Part shown: piece after piece, positions 50,101-57,708 of the stretch
Layout of the letters: every line of letters starts with the position of its first letter
Position numbering within the stretch: the first letter of the stretch is position 1
Source: CAWCGU01 sp963795195
GTDB lineage: Bacteria > Actinomycetota > Thermoleophilia > Solirubrobacterales > 70-9
DNA: 64,000 bases
Assembly: GCA_963795195.1 (NCBI GenBank)
Contig: CAWCGU010000006.1
Location: 868,001 to 932,000, forward strand
Reading direction: 5' to 3'
The notes under the pieces: model-generated
Databases searched by the model: none
Seen by the model: the letters and a program-made list of their open reading frames with translations, nothing else
What the model was told of the DNA's origin: nothing
Made by a program: the position numbers and the translations under genes

Positions 50101-51143
50101 CCAACCGTTGTCACGCAGCGGTAAGCATTCGGAAGCGAGCCAAAGGCGGTGAGGTTGGCCCCCGCCGACCGTGCTGTCACGCCCCTATCGGTGGTCCCGT
50201 CGTAATAGATGATGTCCGTCCACAACATTGTTGCGGGGTCCGAAGCAGCTGACACCATCCTGGTTTCCGTAAACGAGGGCAGCCTCAGCCCCTCATCTGC
50301 GCAGTCGCCCGATGCTATGAAGAGGACTGCGTCCGTCCGCTGACTCCCGTAGCAGACGTCGCCGGTCAGATTCGGAGCCGCGGGCGGGCAGGTGAGCACG
50401 AGCGTTGACTCGTCCACCTCGGTGCCCTGCACGGCTCCGTCCGCGATCTTCGATGACCCGTCGTTCGCCCCGGGATTGTCCGCCTCGACCGAGTCCGGCG
50501 CCAACTGGTCGGCCTGGACGGCCTCGTCGCTGAGCTCCGGCGTGCCGATCGCGTCGTTGGCGATCTTGGTCGAGCCACCGCCCGGTACGTCGTTGGCAAC
50601 AGCGTTGTTTCCCAGCGCCGCCTCGCCCACCGCCAAGGGGCCGATGTCTGCAGAGGCGATCGTGCCGTCGAAGATGTCTGCAGAGGTCAGGCTGCCATCC
50701 GCCACCTCGGTGCTGCCGACCGCGCTTTGCGCGATCGTCGGGTTTGGATAACTGCCGGCAAGGGAGCCGCCGGCGCCACCGGCGGGCGAGCCCCCGAGGT
50801 CGTCCGTCTCGCAGGCAACCGACCCGTCAGCGTTGATCGCGCGAATCGCCTCGCCCGCCTGGCAGGAGGCCGAGATCCGAAGCTGATAGCCGGCCAGAAC
50901 CGGGCTCAGGTCGAGCCCCGACTCGTTGATGTCGGCACCGCTCAGCGAATCGTCCACGACCTTGCTCGCGTCGACCGAGCCGGCAGCGAGATCGGCCAGC
51001 TTCACCTGGCCGTTCTTGATCGATTTCGAGACGACCGAGTTCTTCGGTGCGGAGGCCATTGCCACTCCCCCAATCGCAAAGCAGAAGAGCGCGATGTAAC
51101 CGACGACGTTTGAACGCAGATGCTCGCGTACCTGAGAAGACAT
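50088..51143 (-). CDS. Surface fibre-like protein with beta-solenoid repeats
   Basis: A 351-residue protein with an N-terminal membrane anchor or signal (VVGYIALFCFAIGGVAMASA). It has short repeats of the form GSVDASKVVDDSLSGADI and GSLTSADIFDGTIASADIGP, typical of shallow beta-solenoid or fibre shafts. A SYPNPTIAQSAVG segment like those in phage-fibre-type proteins is also present. The last ~90 residues form a Cys-containing globular head (CYGSQRTDAVLFIASGDCAD). It is likely displayed on the cell surface. It sits, in reverse orientation, between sufS and the tandem propeller genes. No specific function can be assigned. Confidence 0.6.
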   Translation of the reverse strand: MSSQVREHLRSNVVGYIALFCFAIGGVAMASAPKNSVVSKSIKNGQVKLADLAAGSVDASKVVDDSLSGADINESGLDLSPVLAGYQLRISASCQAGEAIRAINADGSVACETDDLGGSPAGGAGGSLAGSYPNPTIAQSAVGSTEVADGSLTSADIFDGTIASADIGPLAVGEAALGNNAVANDVPGGGSTKIANDAIGTPELSDEAVQADQLAPDSVEADNPGANDGSSKIADGAVQGTEVDESTLVLTCPPAAPNLTGDVCYGSQRTDAVLFIASGDCADEGLRLPSFTETRMVSAASDPATMLWTDIIYYDGTTDRGVTARSAGANLTAFGSLPNAYRCVTTVGARP

Positions 51144-51220
51144 GCCCCGAACCCCCTGTTGTGATTCCTCCGTTGGCTGATCGTATCGGCTCTGAGCAGT
51201 GATACCGTGTGTTTCGGTAC

Positions 51221-53167
51221 ATGGGGGCAGTGACGAACAGCGGGGGCCTTTCGAGATCCGTCAACGGGCGGTTCGCCGTTGCCGGCTTGCTCGCGATGGC
51301 CTACATGTCCGCAGTTGCTTTCGCCGCGCCCGCCGGATCCGAACTGGTGAAATTGCCGCCACCGGCCGAGGGGAAGGTCAACCTCGTCGTCATCGAGACA
51401 ACCGGCAAGCCGCGTCTGCGCCTCACCGGCCTCGCTAGCGATGCGCTGGCACTGACGCAGTCCGGCAAGCCCAAGAACGGGAAGGTCCGGACACTGGTCC
51501 TGGTCGCCAACCGCCGCCCTGCTACGGGTGGAAAGTCGATCAAGATCGGCCTTGGGGGCCGCACGCTCGCAAGCCCGTCGAAGGCTGTCGTCAATGCGCT
51601 GGGCAAGCTGGAGGCAGCCCGGCGCCTTGCCTGCGCGAGCGCGATCAGCAGCGGCAAGCTCAAGCTGGCCGCCGACAGCGGCCTCGGCACGGACCCAGGC
51701 AAGGTGATCGCGACGGCTCTGTTGAAGGTGATCTGCGGTGCGGCCACTGATTTCGATCGCTTCCTGGTCGCGATCGCCGGCATCGACATCACGTTCTCGG
51801 GAGGCGGAGGAGGCGGCGGCCCAACCCCCACGCCCCCCGACACGACCGCTCCAACCGCGCCAGCGTTGACCGGAACCAGCCCTGCTTCGCCTGCCAACGA
51901 CACCAGCCCCGAGATCATCGGGACCGCGGAGGCGAGCTCAACCGTGCGGCTCTATGCAACGTCGAACTGCAGCGGCACGGTCGCAGCGGAAGGGCCGGCC
52001 GCGACCCTAGCCAGCCCCGGGCTGACGGTGACCGTCATCGACGGCTCAACCACCAGCTTCAGCGCCACGGCAACCGACAACGCCGGAAACGTCTCACCCT
52101 GTTCGAACTCGATCAGCTACATCGAGCAGAGCGGTGGCAGCCTCGGCACCCCGACTGGGCATGTCGTCTACCGCATCCATAACAACCCGGCGGTGGGTGG
52201 CCAGCCCGCAAACGCCATCTACCGTGTCGCGACCACAGCCAACTCGACCCCGCAGAATTTGAGCGCTGCCTTGAACGCGCTCTCCGACCCTGCCAGCCCG
52301 GGAATTGACGACTTCTCGGTGAATCTTTCACCCGACGGTCAGTGGCTCGTGATCGACTCGAACCGATTTGATTCCGATTGCGAACCGCCCGGAGGGTTCT
52401 CCTGCCTGGCCGTAATCCAGGTCAACCCCGCCACTGGCGCCCTGATCGCGGGCGACGACATCAACGTCGTCGACACCCCTGGAAACCTGGCGGGCACGCC
52501 GGCCGAGTTCGACCAGAAGATTCACCCCGACCCTGGCTTCGCCGCGATCGCGAGCGGCGGCAATCGGGTCGTGTTCGCGGCCAGTGAGGGGCCGAATGTC
52601 CGCGACCTCTGGGTCGTCAACCGGGTGGGCGGAGTATGGAAGGCCCCGACGATCCTGACCTCGGGCTCGACCGACCCCCACAACTACCAGCCCGCGATCT
52701 CGGAGGCCGGCGATGAAGCCCTCTTCAACTGCGCTCAGGGCACCGACCCGCAGAGCTCCGAGCATGCGATCTGCAAGGTCAACCTCACCGGCACGCCGGT
52801 CGTCACCGAGGTCGTCAACGGCAGTGCCCGCCCGGAGCCCCACCAGAGCGGCATCCCCGGACTACATCACGCCGACTATCTCGCCAACGGCGCCGGCATC
52901 GCCTTCGAATCGACGTGGCTTTCGCAGCAGTCGATATGGACACTGGCCACGGGCGCGACCGTGCCTCAAAAACTGCCCGGCGCAGGCACCGACGACGTCG
53001 CGCCCTGCGTCATTCCCAGTGGCCACATCGCGCATCTGGACCTGACCCGGCCGGGCAATCCAAGCGGATTCCACGAACTCATCATCTCCGACCTGACGAC
53101 CACCAACAACATCCTGCCGATACCGTTGGTGGACGTTTTCGACGTCGGCTACGGCTGCGGCGTCTAG
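51221..53167 (+). CDS. Secreted WD40-like beta-propeller protein, tandem copy 1
   Basis: A 648-residue secreted protein read from ATG 51221 (alternative GTG 51209). After the signal peptide comes a ~150-residue N-terminal domain (LVKLPPPAEGKVNLVVIETT, RTLVLVANRRPA, Cys in RRLACASA and KVICGAA) that I do not recognise. A Gly/Pro/Thr linker and an Ig-like domain follow (ASSTVRLYATSNCSGTVAAE, TATDNAGNVSPCSNS), then a TolB/WD40-like propeller. The propeller has NYQPAISEAGDEALFNCAQG, EPHQSGIPGLHHADYLANGA and DVGYGCGV at the end. Copy 2 starts in a TAGTG overlap with its stop. Confidence 0.7.
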   Translation: MGAVTNSGGLSRSVNGRFAVAGLLAMAYMSAVAFAAPAGSELVKLPPPAEGKVNLVVIETTGKPRLRLTGLASDALALTQSGKPKNGKVRTLVLVANRRPATGGKSIKIGLGGRTLASPSKAVVNALGKLEAARRLACASAISSGKLKLAADSGLGTDPGKVIATALLKVICGAATDFDRFLVAIAGIDITFSGGGGGGGPTPTPPDTTAPTAPALTGTSPASPANDTSPEIIGTAEASSTVRLYATSNCSGTVAAEGPAATLASPGLTVTVIDGSTTSFSATATDNAGNVSPCSNSISYIEQSGGSLGTPTGHVVYRIHNNPAVGGQPANAIYRVATTANSTPQNLSAALNALSDPASPGIDDFSVNLSPDGQWLVIDSNRFDSDCEPPGGFSCLAVIQVNPATGALIAGDDINVVDTPGNLAGTPAEFDQKIHPDPGFAAIASGGNRVVFAASEGPNVRDLWVVNRVGGVWKAPTILTSGSTDPHNYQPAISEAGDEALFNCAQGTDPQSSEHAICKVNLTGTPVVTEVVNGSARPEPHQSGIPGLHHADYLANGAGIAFESTWLSQQSIWTLATGATVPQKLPGAGTDDVAPCVIPSGHIAHLDLTRPGNPSGFHELIISDLTTTNNILPIPLVDVFDVGYGCGV

Positions 53168-54699
53168 TGCGAGCCATCCGATGCGCCTGTGCCGGCCTGG
53201 CGCTGGCGGGGGCCCTTGCAGTGCCGGGCGTCGCGACCCCCGCGGCCGCCGCGGGCAAGATCAAGCTCCCGGCTCCCGCCGAGGGAACCGTCAACCTCGG
53301 CCTCGTCTTCACCGCGGGAAAGCCTGCGACAACGGTCAAGGGGGCCGCCCCGGACACGGTGGTGCTGACGAAGAGCAGCAGACCCCGCGCCAGCGACGGT
53401 GTCGTCCGCACCCTGATCGTGGTCGCAAACCGAACCGGCCAGGAGAGCGGCGGGAGGCCTGTCACGATCGGCCTCAACAGGCGACCGGTGACCGGGGTTC
53501 GCAGGACGGTCGACGCTCTGGCCACGGTCTCCACCGCCCGGCGAGTGGCCTGCGCGCCCGTGCCCGCCGCGGGCAAGCTCGTCTCCAAGAAACACGGTGG
53601 TCTCACCAATGCCAACGCCAAGATCTTCGGCCAAGCACTGCTGCGGGTGATCTGCGGCGGGGCGAGCGAGCAGGACTCAACCCTGCTGACGCTCGCCGGC
53701 ATCAACCCTCCCACTGACAGCGGTGGCGGTGGGGGCGGCGGCGCGCTCGGTGCGATTTCCGGCCGCATCGTCTACCGCTCCGGCAGCGCCAACAACAACC
53801 TCTTCCGCGCCTCCGCTACGGGTGGGACCCCTGAGAACCTGAGCGCCGCGATTGACGCCCTCTCCCCCAATACCGTCGACGAGTTCGTCAACGTCTCCCC
53901 CGACGGCGGCTGGCTGCTGATCGGCAGCGACCGGTTCGGCTGCGGCGGCTACCCCTGCCTGTCCGTGGTCCGGAGCGACCTCAGCGCCGGCGCCGCCGTT
54001 CAGGTCCCGCAGGTCGCCGGCAAGCCTGGGGAGTTCGACGGCCTGCTCCACGGCGACTTCAGCGCAATCGCGAGCGCCGGCAACCGGGTCGTGCTGGTCA
54101 GCGGCGAGGGGCCACACGTGCGCGACCTCTGGGCCATCAGCCTGATCGGCGGGACGCCGACGGCTGGTACCTGGAGCGAGCCGGTGCTGCTCTCCGGCGC
54201 CTCCAGCGATCCATACAACTACCAGCCGGCGATCTCCGACGACGGCAACCAAGTCCTCTTCAACTGCGCCACCAACTCCGACCCGCAGGCCGGGGACCAG
54301 GCGATCTGCCGAGTCAATGCCGACGGCACCGGCTTCGTCGAGGTGGTCAACGGCAAGGCGCGCTCCGAGCCGCACCAGGACGGCATCGAGGGGCTGCACC
54401 ACCCCGACTTCCTCGCCGCTGGCGCAGGGATCGCCTTCGAATCGACCTGGAAGGGCCGGCAGTCGATCTGGACCCTCGCCAGCGGCTCCACAGTGCCACA
54501 GCAACTTCCCGCCGCCACCACCAACAACGTCGCGCCCTGCGTGCTGCCGAGCGGCCACGTCGTCAGCCTCGACCTGACTCGGGCCGGCAACCCGGCGGGG
54601 CTGCACGAGCTGATGATCGCTGACCTGACGACCACCAACCGCTCCTATCCGGCGATGAACATCGACGTGCTCGACGCCGGCTACGGCTGCGGCGCCTGA
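53167..54699 (+). CDS. Secreted WD40-like beta-propeller protein, tandem copy 2
   Basis: A 510-residue paralogue of the preceding gene, starting at GTG 53167 inside its stop codon. The signal peptide ends VATPAAAAG. The same unrecognised N-terminal domain follows (IKLPAPAEGTVNLGLVFTAG, RTLIVVANRTGQ, Cys in RRVACAPV and RVICGGA). A Gly8 linker then leads straight into the propeller, without the Ig-like domain of copy 1. Propeller blocks NYQPAISDDGNQVLFNCATN, EPHQDGIEGLHHPDFLAAGA and DAGYGCGA are shared almost word for word. The pair probably arose by local duplication. Extracellular location is clear; function unknown. Confidence 0.7.
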   Translation: MRAIRCACAGLALAGALAVPGVATPAAAAGKIKLPAPAEGTVNLGLVFTAGKPATTVKGAAPDTVVLTKSSRPRASDGVVRTLIVVANRTGQESGGRPVTIGLNRRPVTGVRRTVDALATVSTARRVACAPVPAAGKLVSKKHGGLTNANAKIFGQALLRVICGGASEQDSTLLTLAGINPPTDSGGGGGGGALGAISGRIVYRSGSANNNLFRASATGGTPENLSAAIDALSPNTVDEFVNVSPDGGWLLIGSDRFGCGGYPCLSVVRSDLSAGAAVQVPQVAGKPGEFDGLLHGDFSAIASAGNRVVLVSGEGPHVRDLWAISLIGGTPTAGTWSEPVLLSGASSDPYNYQPAISDDGNQVLFNCATNSDPQAGDQAICRVNADGTGFVEVVNGKARSEPHQDGIEGLHHPDFLAAGAGIAFESTWKGRQSIWTLASGSTVPQQLPAATTNNVAPCVLPSGHVVSLDLTRAGNPAGLHELMIADLTTTNRSYPAMNIDVLDAGYGCGA

Positions 54700-54738
54700 A
54701 CCGCGACGCGGCACGACCTCCCCGCGGAGCCGCTCGGC

Positions 54739-54744
54739 TACCGT
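54739..54744 (+). promoter_or_regulatory. Candidate -10 element (TACCGT) of sufU
   Basis: TACCGT lies 7 nt before ATG 54752, giving a leaderless start and suggesting sufU has its own promoter apart from the propeller genes. Confidence 0.4.
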
Positions 54745-54751
54745 GATGTAG

Positions 54752-55177
54752 ATGGACGACCTCTACCGCGAGCAGATCCTCGACCACTACAAGCGGCCGC
54801 GAAACTTCGGCCGGCTGGAGGAATACGACCTCGAGTTCGAGGACGTCAACCCGTTCTGCGGTGACACCCAGCTCGTGCGGCTGAAGCTCGACGAGAACGG
54901 GCGTGTCAGCGACATCTCCTTCGACGGCCAGGGCTGCGCAATCTCGACCGCGGCGACGTCGATGCTGACCGAGGAACTCGAGGGCATGAGCACCGACGAG
55001 ATCGTCCAGCTGCCAAAGGACTTCGTGCTGGAGTTGCTCGGCATCGACATCTCGGCGACGCGCATGAAGTGCGCGCTGCTCGGCCTCAAGGTCGTCAAGA
55101 GCGCAAGCCTCGGCGCCTCCGCTGAGTGGGAGGAAGAGGGCGAGCCGGGCGACCCGGCCCAGGCGGAGGCCTTCTAG
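54752..55177 (+). CDS. sufU: SufU-type Fe-S/zinc sulfur-transfer protein
   Basis: A 141-residue NifU-N-like protein. DDLYREQILDHYKRPRNFG, the first Cys in NPFCGDTQLVRLKLD, the second in GQGCAISTAATSMLTEEL and the third in TRMKCALLGLKVVK are the three zinc/sulfur-handling Cys of SufU. The spacing of about 20 residues between the first two is typical of SufU rather than IscU. It accepts persulfide from SufS. It is separated from sufS by 4.7 kb of unrelated genes. Confidence 0.93.
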   Translation: MDDLYREQILDHYKRPRNFGRLEEYDLEFEDVNPFCGDTQLVRLKLDENGRVSDISFDGQGCAISTAATSMLTEELEGMSTDEIVQLPKDFVLELLGIDISATRMKCALLGLKVVKSASLGASAEWEEEGEPGDPAQAEAF

Positions 55178-55184
55178 GGGTGTG

Positions 55185-55628
55185 CTACGGGCAGTTGGGC
55201 CACTGGTCGGATGGGATGCTGGCCGCGACCGCATCCTGAATCTCCGGCGGGACCTCGGAGGGCTTGACGCCGACGTAGACGTCGGGGGCCCAGGCGTCCC
55301 AGGTCGACTGCAGGAACTGGTAGCCGCCGTAGTAGCCGTTGCCGGTGTCGATCGCGTAGTCGCCGCCGGACTCGCACTGGACGGTCGCGGGGCCCGCGTA
55401 GCCGCCGCCGGGGGCGGCTGGGATCTCGGCGAGGGCCGAGGCGATCCTCAGCTCCTCGCGGATCTCGGCGGTGAGCATCGGGCCGTCCGCTGCGGCATGC
55501 ACGGGCGGCGACGCCGACGTCTCGGCGCGGTGGGCACTGTGGGCTTCGATCGGCTGGCCCTGTGCGATCGCCGGCACGGCAACGGCCGTGGCGGCGAGTG
55601 CGACCAGGCCAAGGCGCTTGCTGCGCAT
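55185..55628 (-). CDS. Secreted Rpf/transglycosylase-like protein
   Basis: A 147-residue protein from ATG 55628, decided by the strong ribosome site AAGGAGGT 9 nt upstream. A signal peptide (LGLVALAATAVAVPAIAQG) and a variable region precede the catalytic domain VQCESGGDYAIDTGNGYYGG followed by YQFLQSTWDAWAP. The Glu of CESGG is the expected catalytic acid of the Rpf/lysozyme-like fold. The protein would cleave peptidoglycan outside the cell. Cell-wall growth or resuscitation is the known role of relatives. A long untranslated leader may carry regulation. Confidence 0.85.
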   Translation of the reverse strand: MRSKRLGLVALAATAVAVPAIAQGQPIEAHSAHRAETSASPPVHAAADGPMLTAEIREELRIASALAEIPAAPGGGYAGPATVQCESGGDYAIDTGNGYYGGYQFLQSTWDAWAPDVYVGVKPSEVPPEIQDAVAASIPSDQWPNCP

Positions 55629-55860
55629 TGGGGTCAACCTCCTTGGTTGCTCGGCGGCCCGAGGGAATTCGGGGTGGCGCCGGTTGGTGGGCCCGCGGTT
55701 CTTGTCCCTCGCGCGGGCCGGGCGCGCCTCTTGCGCGCCTGTCAGTCGATTGCTATGTGAAGAAACGCCAACAATCGGCGTTGGTTGCACCGTAGGCGTC
55801 CAATTGCAGTCGCTGAGTGACGGAGGTCACACTGCAGCGCCACGGGCACGCACGCCCGCC
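55629..55860 (-). promoter_or_regulatory. Structured 5' leader of the Rpf-like gene
   Basis: About 200 nt without a gene, with several inverted repeats. One is AACGCC-(7)-GGCGTT followed by T-rich sequence near 55764-55782. Another is CCCGA/TCGGG just before the ribosome site (near 55660). Actinobacterial rpf genes are often preceded by c-di-AMP (ydaO) riboswitches; I could not confirm that motif here by eye. Confidence 0.3.
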
Positions 55861-55871
55861 GCGGCACCAGG

Positions 55872-55898
55872 TACAATTCCTAGTATCGAAGTAGGAAT
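55872..55898 (+). promoter_or_regulatory. Candidate promoter and operator of the Rieske-sufBD unit
   Basis: TACAAT (55872-55877) resembles a -10 box. It touches the perfect inverted repeat ATTCCTA-N9-TAGGAAT (55876-55898), suitably placed for repression at the transcription start. TAGGAAT resembles the TAGGAT box at the rrf2 promoter, so the same regulator may act on both. Confidence 0.45.
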
Positions 55899-55918
55899 AA
55901 ACGAAACCGAAGACCTGC

Positions 55919-56242
55919 TTGACCCCCACGATCACCGTCTGCCCGCCGCCGCGCTGCCGAACGGCGAGATGCGCATCGTCGAGGCCGACGGGCGCAAGAT
56001 CGGGGTCTTCCGCTCGCCGACGGCGAGCTCGTCGCGATCGAGGATCGCTGCTCGCACGACGACGGCCCGCTGGCCGAGGGCGAGTTCGACCCCGAGGCCT
56101 GTACCGTTGAGTGTCCGCGCCACGGATCGCTGTTCGATCTGAGGTCCGGCAAGCCCAAGACCCTCCCCGCCTTTCGGCCCGTTGCCGTACCTTCGAGGTC
56201 AGCGAGCAGGACGGCGAGGTAAGACTGGAGATGGAAACCTGA
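55919..56242 (+). CDS. Rieske-type ferredoxin of the SUF locus, several frame breaks
   Basis: Three frames must be joined. The first gives LPNGEMRIVEADGRKIGVF. After a missing base near 56011 the frame reads LADGELVAIEDRCSHDDGPL and then CTVECPRHGSLFDLRSGK, the two Rieske cluster boxes (CxH and CxxH). After another near 56188 it reads TFEVSEQDGEVRLEMET and stops. The N-terminus (TTG 55919, MTPTITVC) needs a further single-base correction near 55945. The protein is about 107 residues and likely a small [2Fe-2S] electron donor. Its TGA overlaps the sufB start (TGATG). Confidence 0.65.
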
Positions 56243-57708
56243 TGGCCACCCCCGAGACGACAGTCGCACGCAGCGGTATCCGCCAAGGAGCTGACCGACG
56301 CCGAGGCGGGCTGAAGGACATCGGCTCCGACTACAAGGAGCGCTTCGGTTTCCACGACTCCGAGACCGGCTACGCCTACAAGGCGCCGAAGGGTCTCTCC
56401 AAGGAGATCGTCGAGTCGATCTCCGAGTACAAGGACGAGCCAGCCTGGATGCGCGAGTTCCGGCTCAAGGCGCTCGAGCACTTCTACTCCCGCCCGACCC
56501 CGAAATGGGGCGGCAACCTCGATCAGATCGACTGGGACGACATCCACTACTTCGTGCGCGCCTCCGAAAAGAACAGCCGCGACTGGTCGGAGGTCCCCGA
56601 GGACATCAAGAACACCTTCGACCGGCTCGGCATCCCCGAGGCGGAGCGCAAGTTCCTCTCCGGCGTCGGCGCCCAGTACGAGTCCGAGGTCGTCTACCAC
56701 CAGGTGAACGAGAAGCTCGAGGCCCAGGGCGTGATCTTCACGGACATGGACACCGCCCTGCGCGAGCACGAGGACCTGGTTCGCGAGTACTGGGCGACGG
56801 TGATCCCCGCCAACGACAACAAGCTGGCCGCGCTCAACTCGGCCGTCTGGTCAGGCGGCTCGTTCGTCTACGTGCCCGCCGGCGTCAAGGTCGAGATGCC
56901 GCTTCAGGCCTACTTCCGGATCAACACCGAGAACATGGGCCAGTTCGAGCGCACGCTGATCATCGCCGAGGAGGGCGCCGACGTCCACTACATCGAGGGC
57001 TGCACGGCGCCCGTCTACTCGAGCGACTCACTGCACTCGGCCGTCGTCGAGATCGTCGCCAAGCCGAGCGCGCGGATCCGCTACACGACCGTCCAGAACT
57101 GGTCGCAGAACGTCTTCAACCTCGTCACCAAGCGCGCCATCGCCCACGAGAAGGCGACGATGGAATGGGTCGACTGCAACCTCGGCTCGAAGCTGACCAT
57201 GAAGTACCCGTCGATCTACCTGCTCGGCGAGGAGGCCCACGGCGAGATCCTTTCGATCGCCTTCGCAGGCAAGGGCCAGCACCAGGACGCCGGCGGAAAG
57301 ATCATCCACGCCGCCCCGCGCACGACCTCGTCGATCTTCTCGAAGTCGATCTCCAAGGACGGCGGTCGCGCCACCTACCGCGGCCTGCTCGAAATCGCCG
57401 AGGGTGCATCGGAGGCTCGCTCGAAGGTCGTCTGCGACGCCCTGCTGCTCGATGAGCACTCGCGCTCGGACACCTATCCGACGATCCGCATCGACGAGTC
57501 AGACGCCGACGTCGGCCACGAGGCCTCCGTCTCGAAAATCGGCGAGGAGCAGCTCTTCTACCTGCAGTCGCACGGCATCGACGAGGAAGAGGCCGGGAAG
57601 ATGATCGTCAACGGCTTCATCGAGCCGATCGCCAAAGAACTGCCGATGGAGTACTCGGTCGAGATGAACCGGCTGATCGAACTTCAGATGGAAGGCAGCA
57701 TTGGCTGA
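56242..57708 (+). CDS. sufB: Fe-S cluster scaffold protein SufB
   Basis: A 488-residue protein whose ATG overlaps the Rieske stop. Family blocks include YKERFGFHDSETGYAYKAPK, EYWATVIPANDNKLAALNSA, GGSFVYVPAGVKVEMPLQAY and EGCTAPVYSSDSLHSAVVEI. AHGEILSIAFAGKGQHQDAG and LQSHGIDEEEAGKMIVNGFI complete it. Residues 12-24 are probably misread: a +1 shift near 56276 and a -1 shift near 56309 hide a more family-like AKELTDAEAG segment. With SufC and SufD it forms the scaffold on which clusters are built. Confidence 0.93.
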   Translation: MATPETTVARSGIRQGADRRRGGLKDIGSDYKERFGFHDSETGYAYKAPKGLSKEIVESISEYKDEPAWMREFRLKALEHFYSRPTPKWGGNLDQIDWDDIHYFVRASEKNSRDWSEVPEDIKNTFDRLGIPEAERKFLSGVGAQYESEVVYHQVNEKLEAQGVIFTDMDTALREHEDLVREYWATVIPANDNKLAALNSAVWSGGSFVYVPAGVKVEMPLQAYFRINTENMGQFERTLIIAEEGADVHYIEGCTAPVYSSDSLHSAVVEIVAKPSARIRYTTVQNWSQNVFNLVTKRAIAHEKATMEWVDCNLGSKLTMKYPSIYLLGEEAHGEILSIAFAGKGQHQDAGGKIIHAAPRTTSSIFSKSISKDGGRATYRGLLEIAEGASEARSKVVCDALLLDEHSRSDTYPTIRIDESDADVGHEASVSKIGEEQLFYLQSHGIDEEEAGKMIVNGFIEPIAKELPMEYSVEMNRLIELQMEGSIG

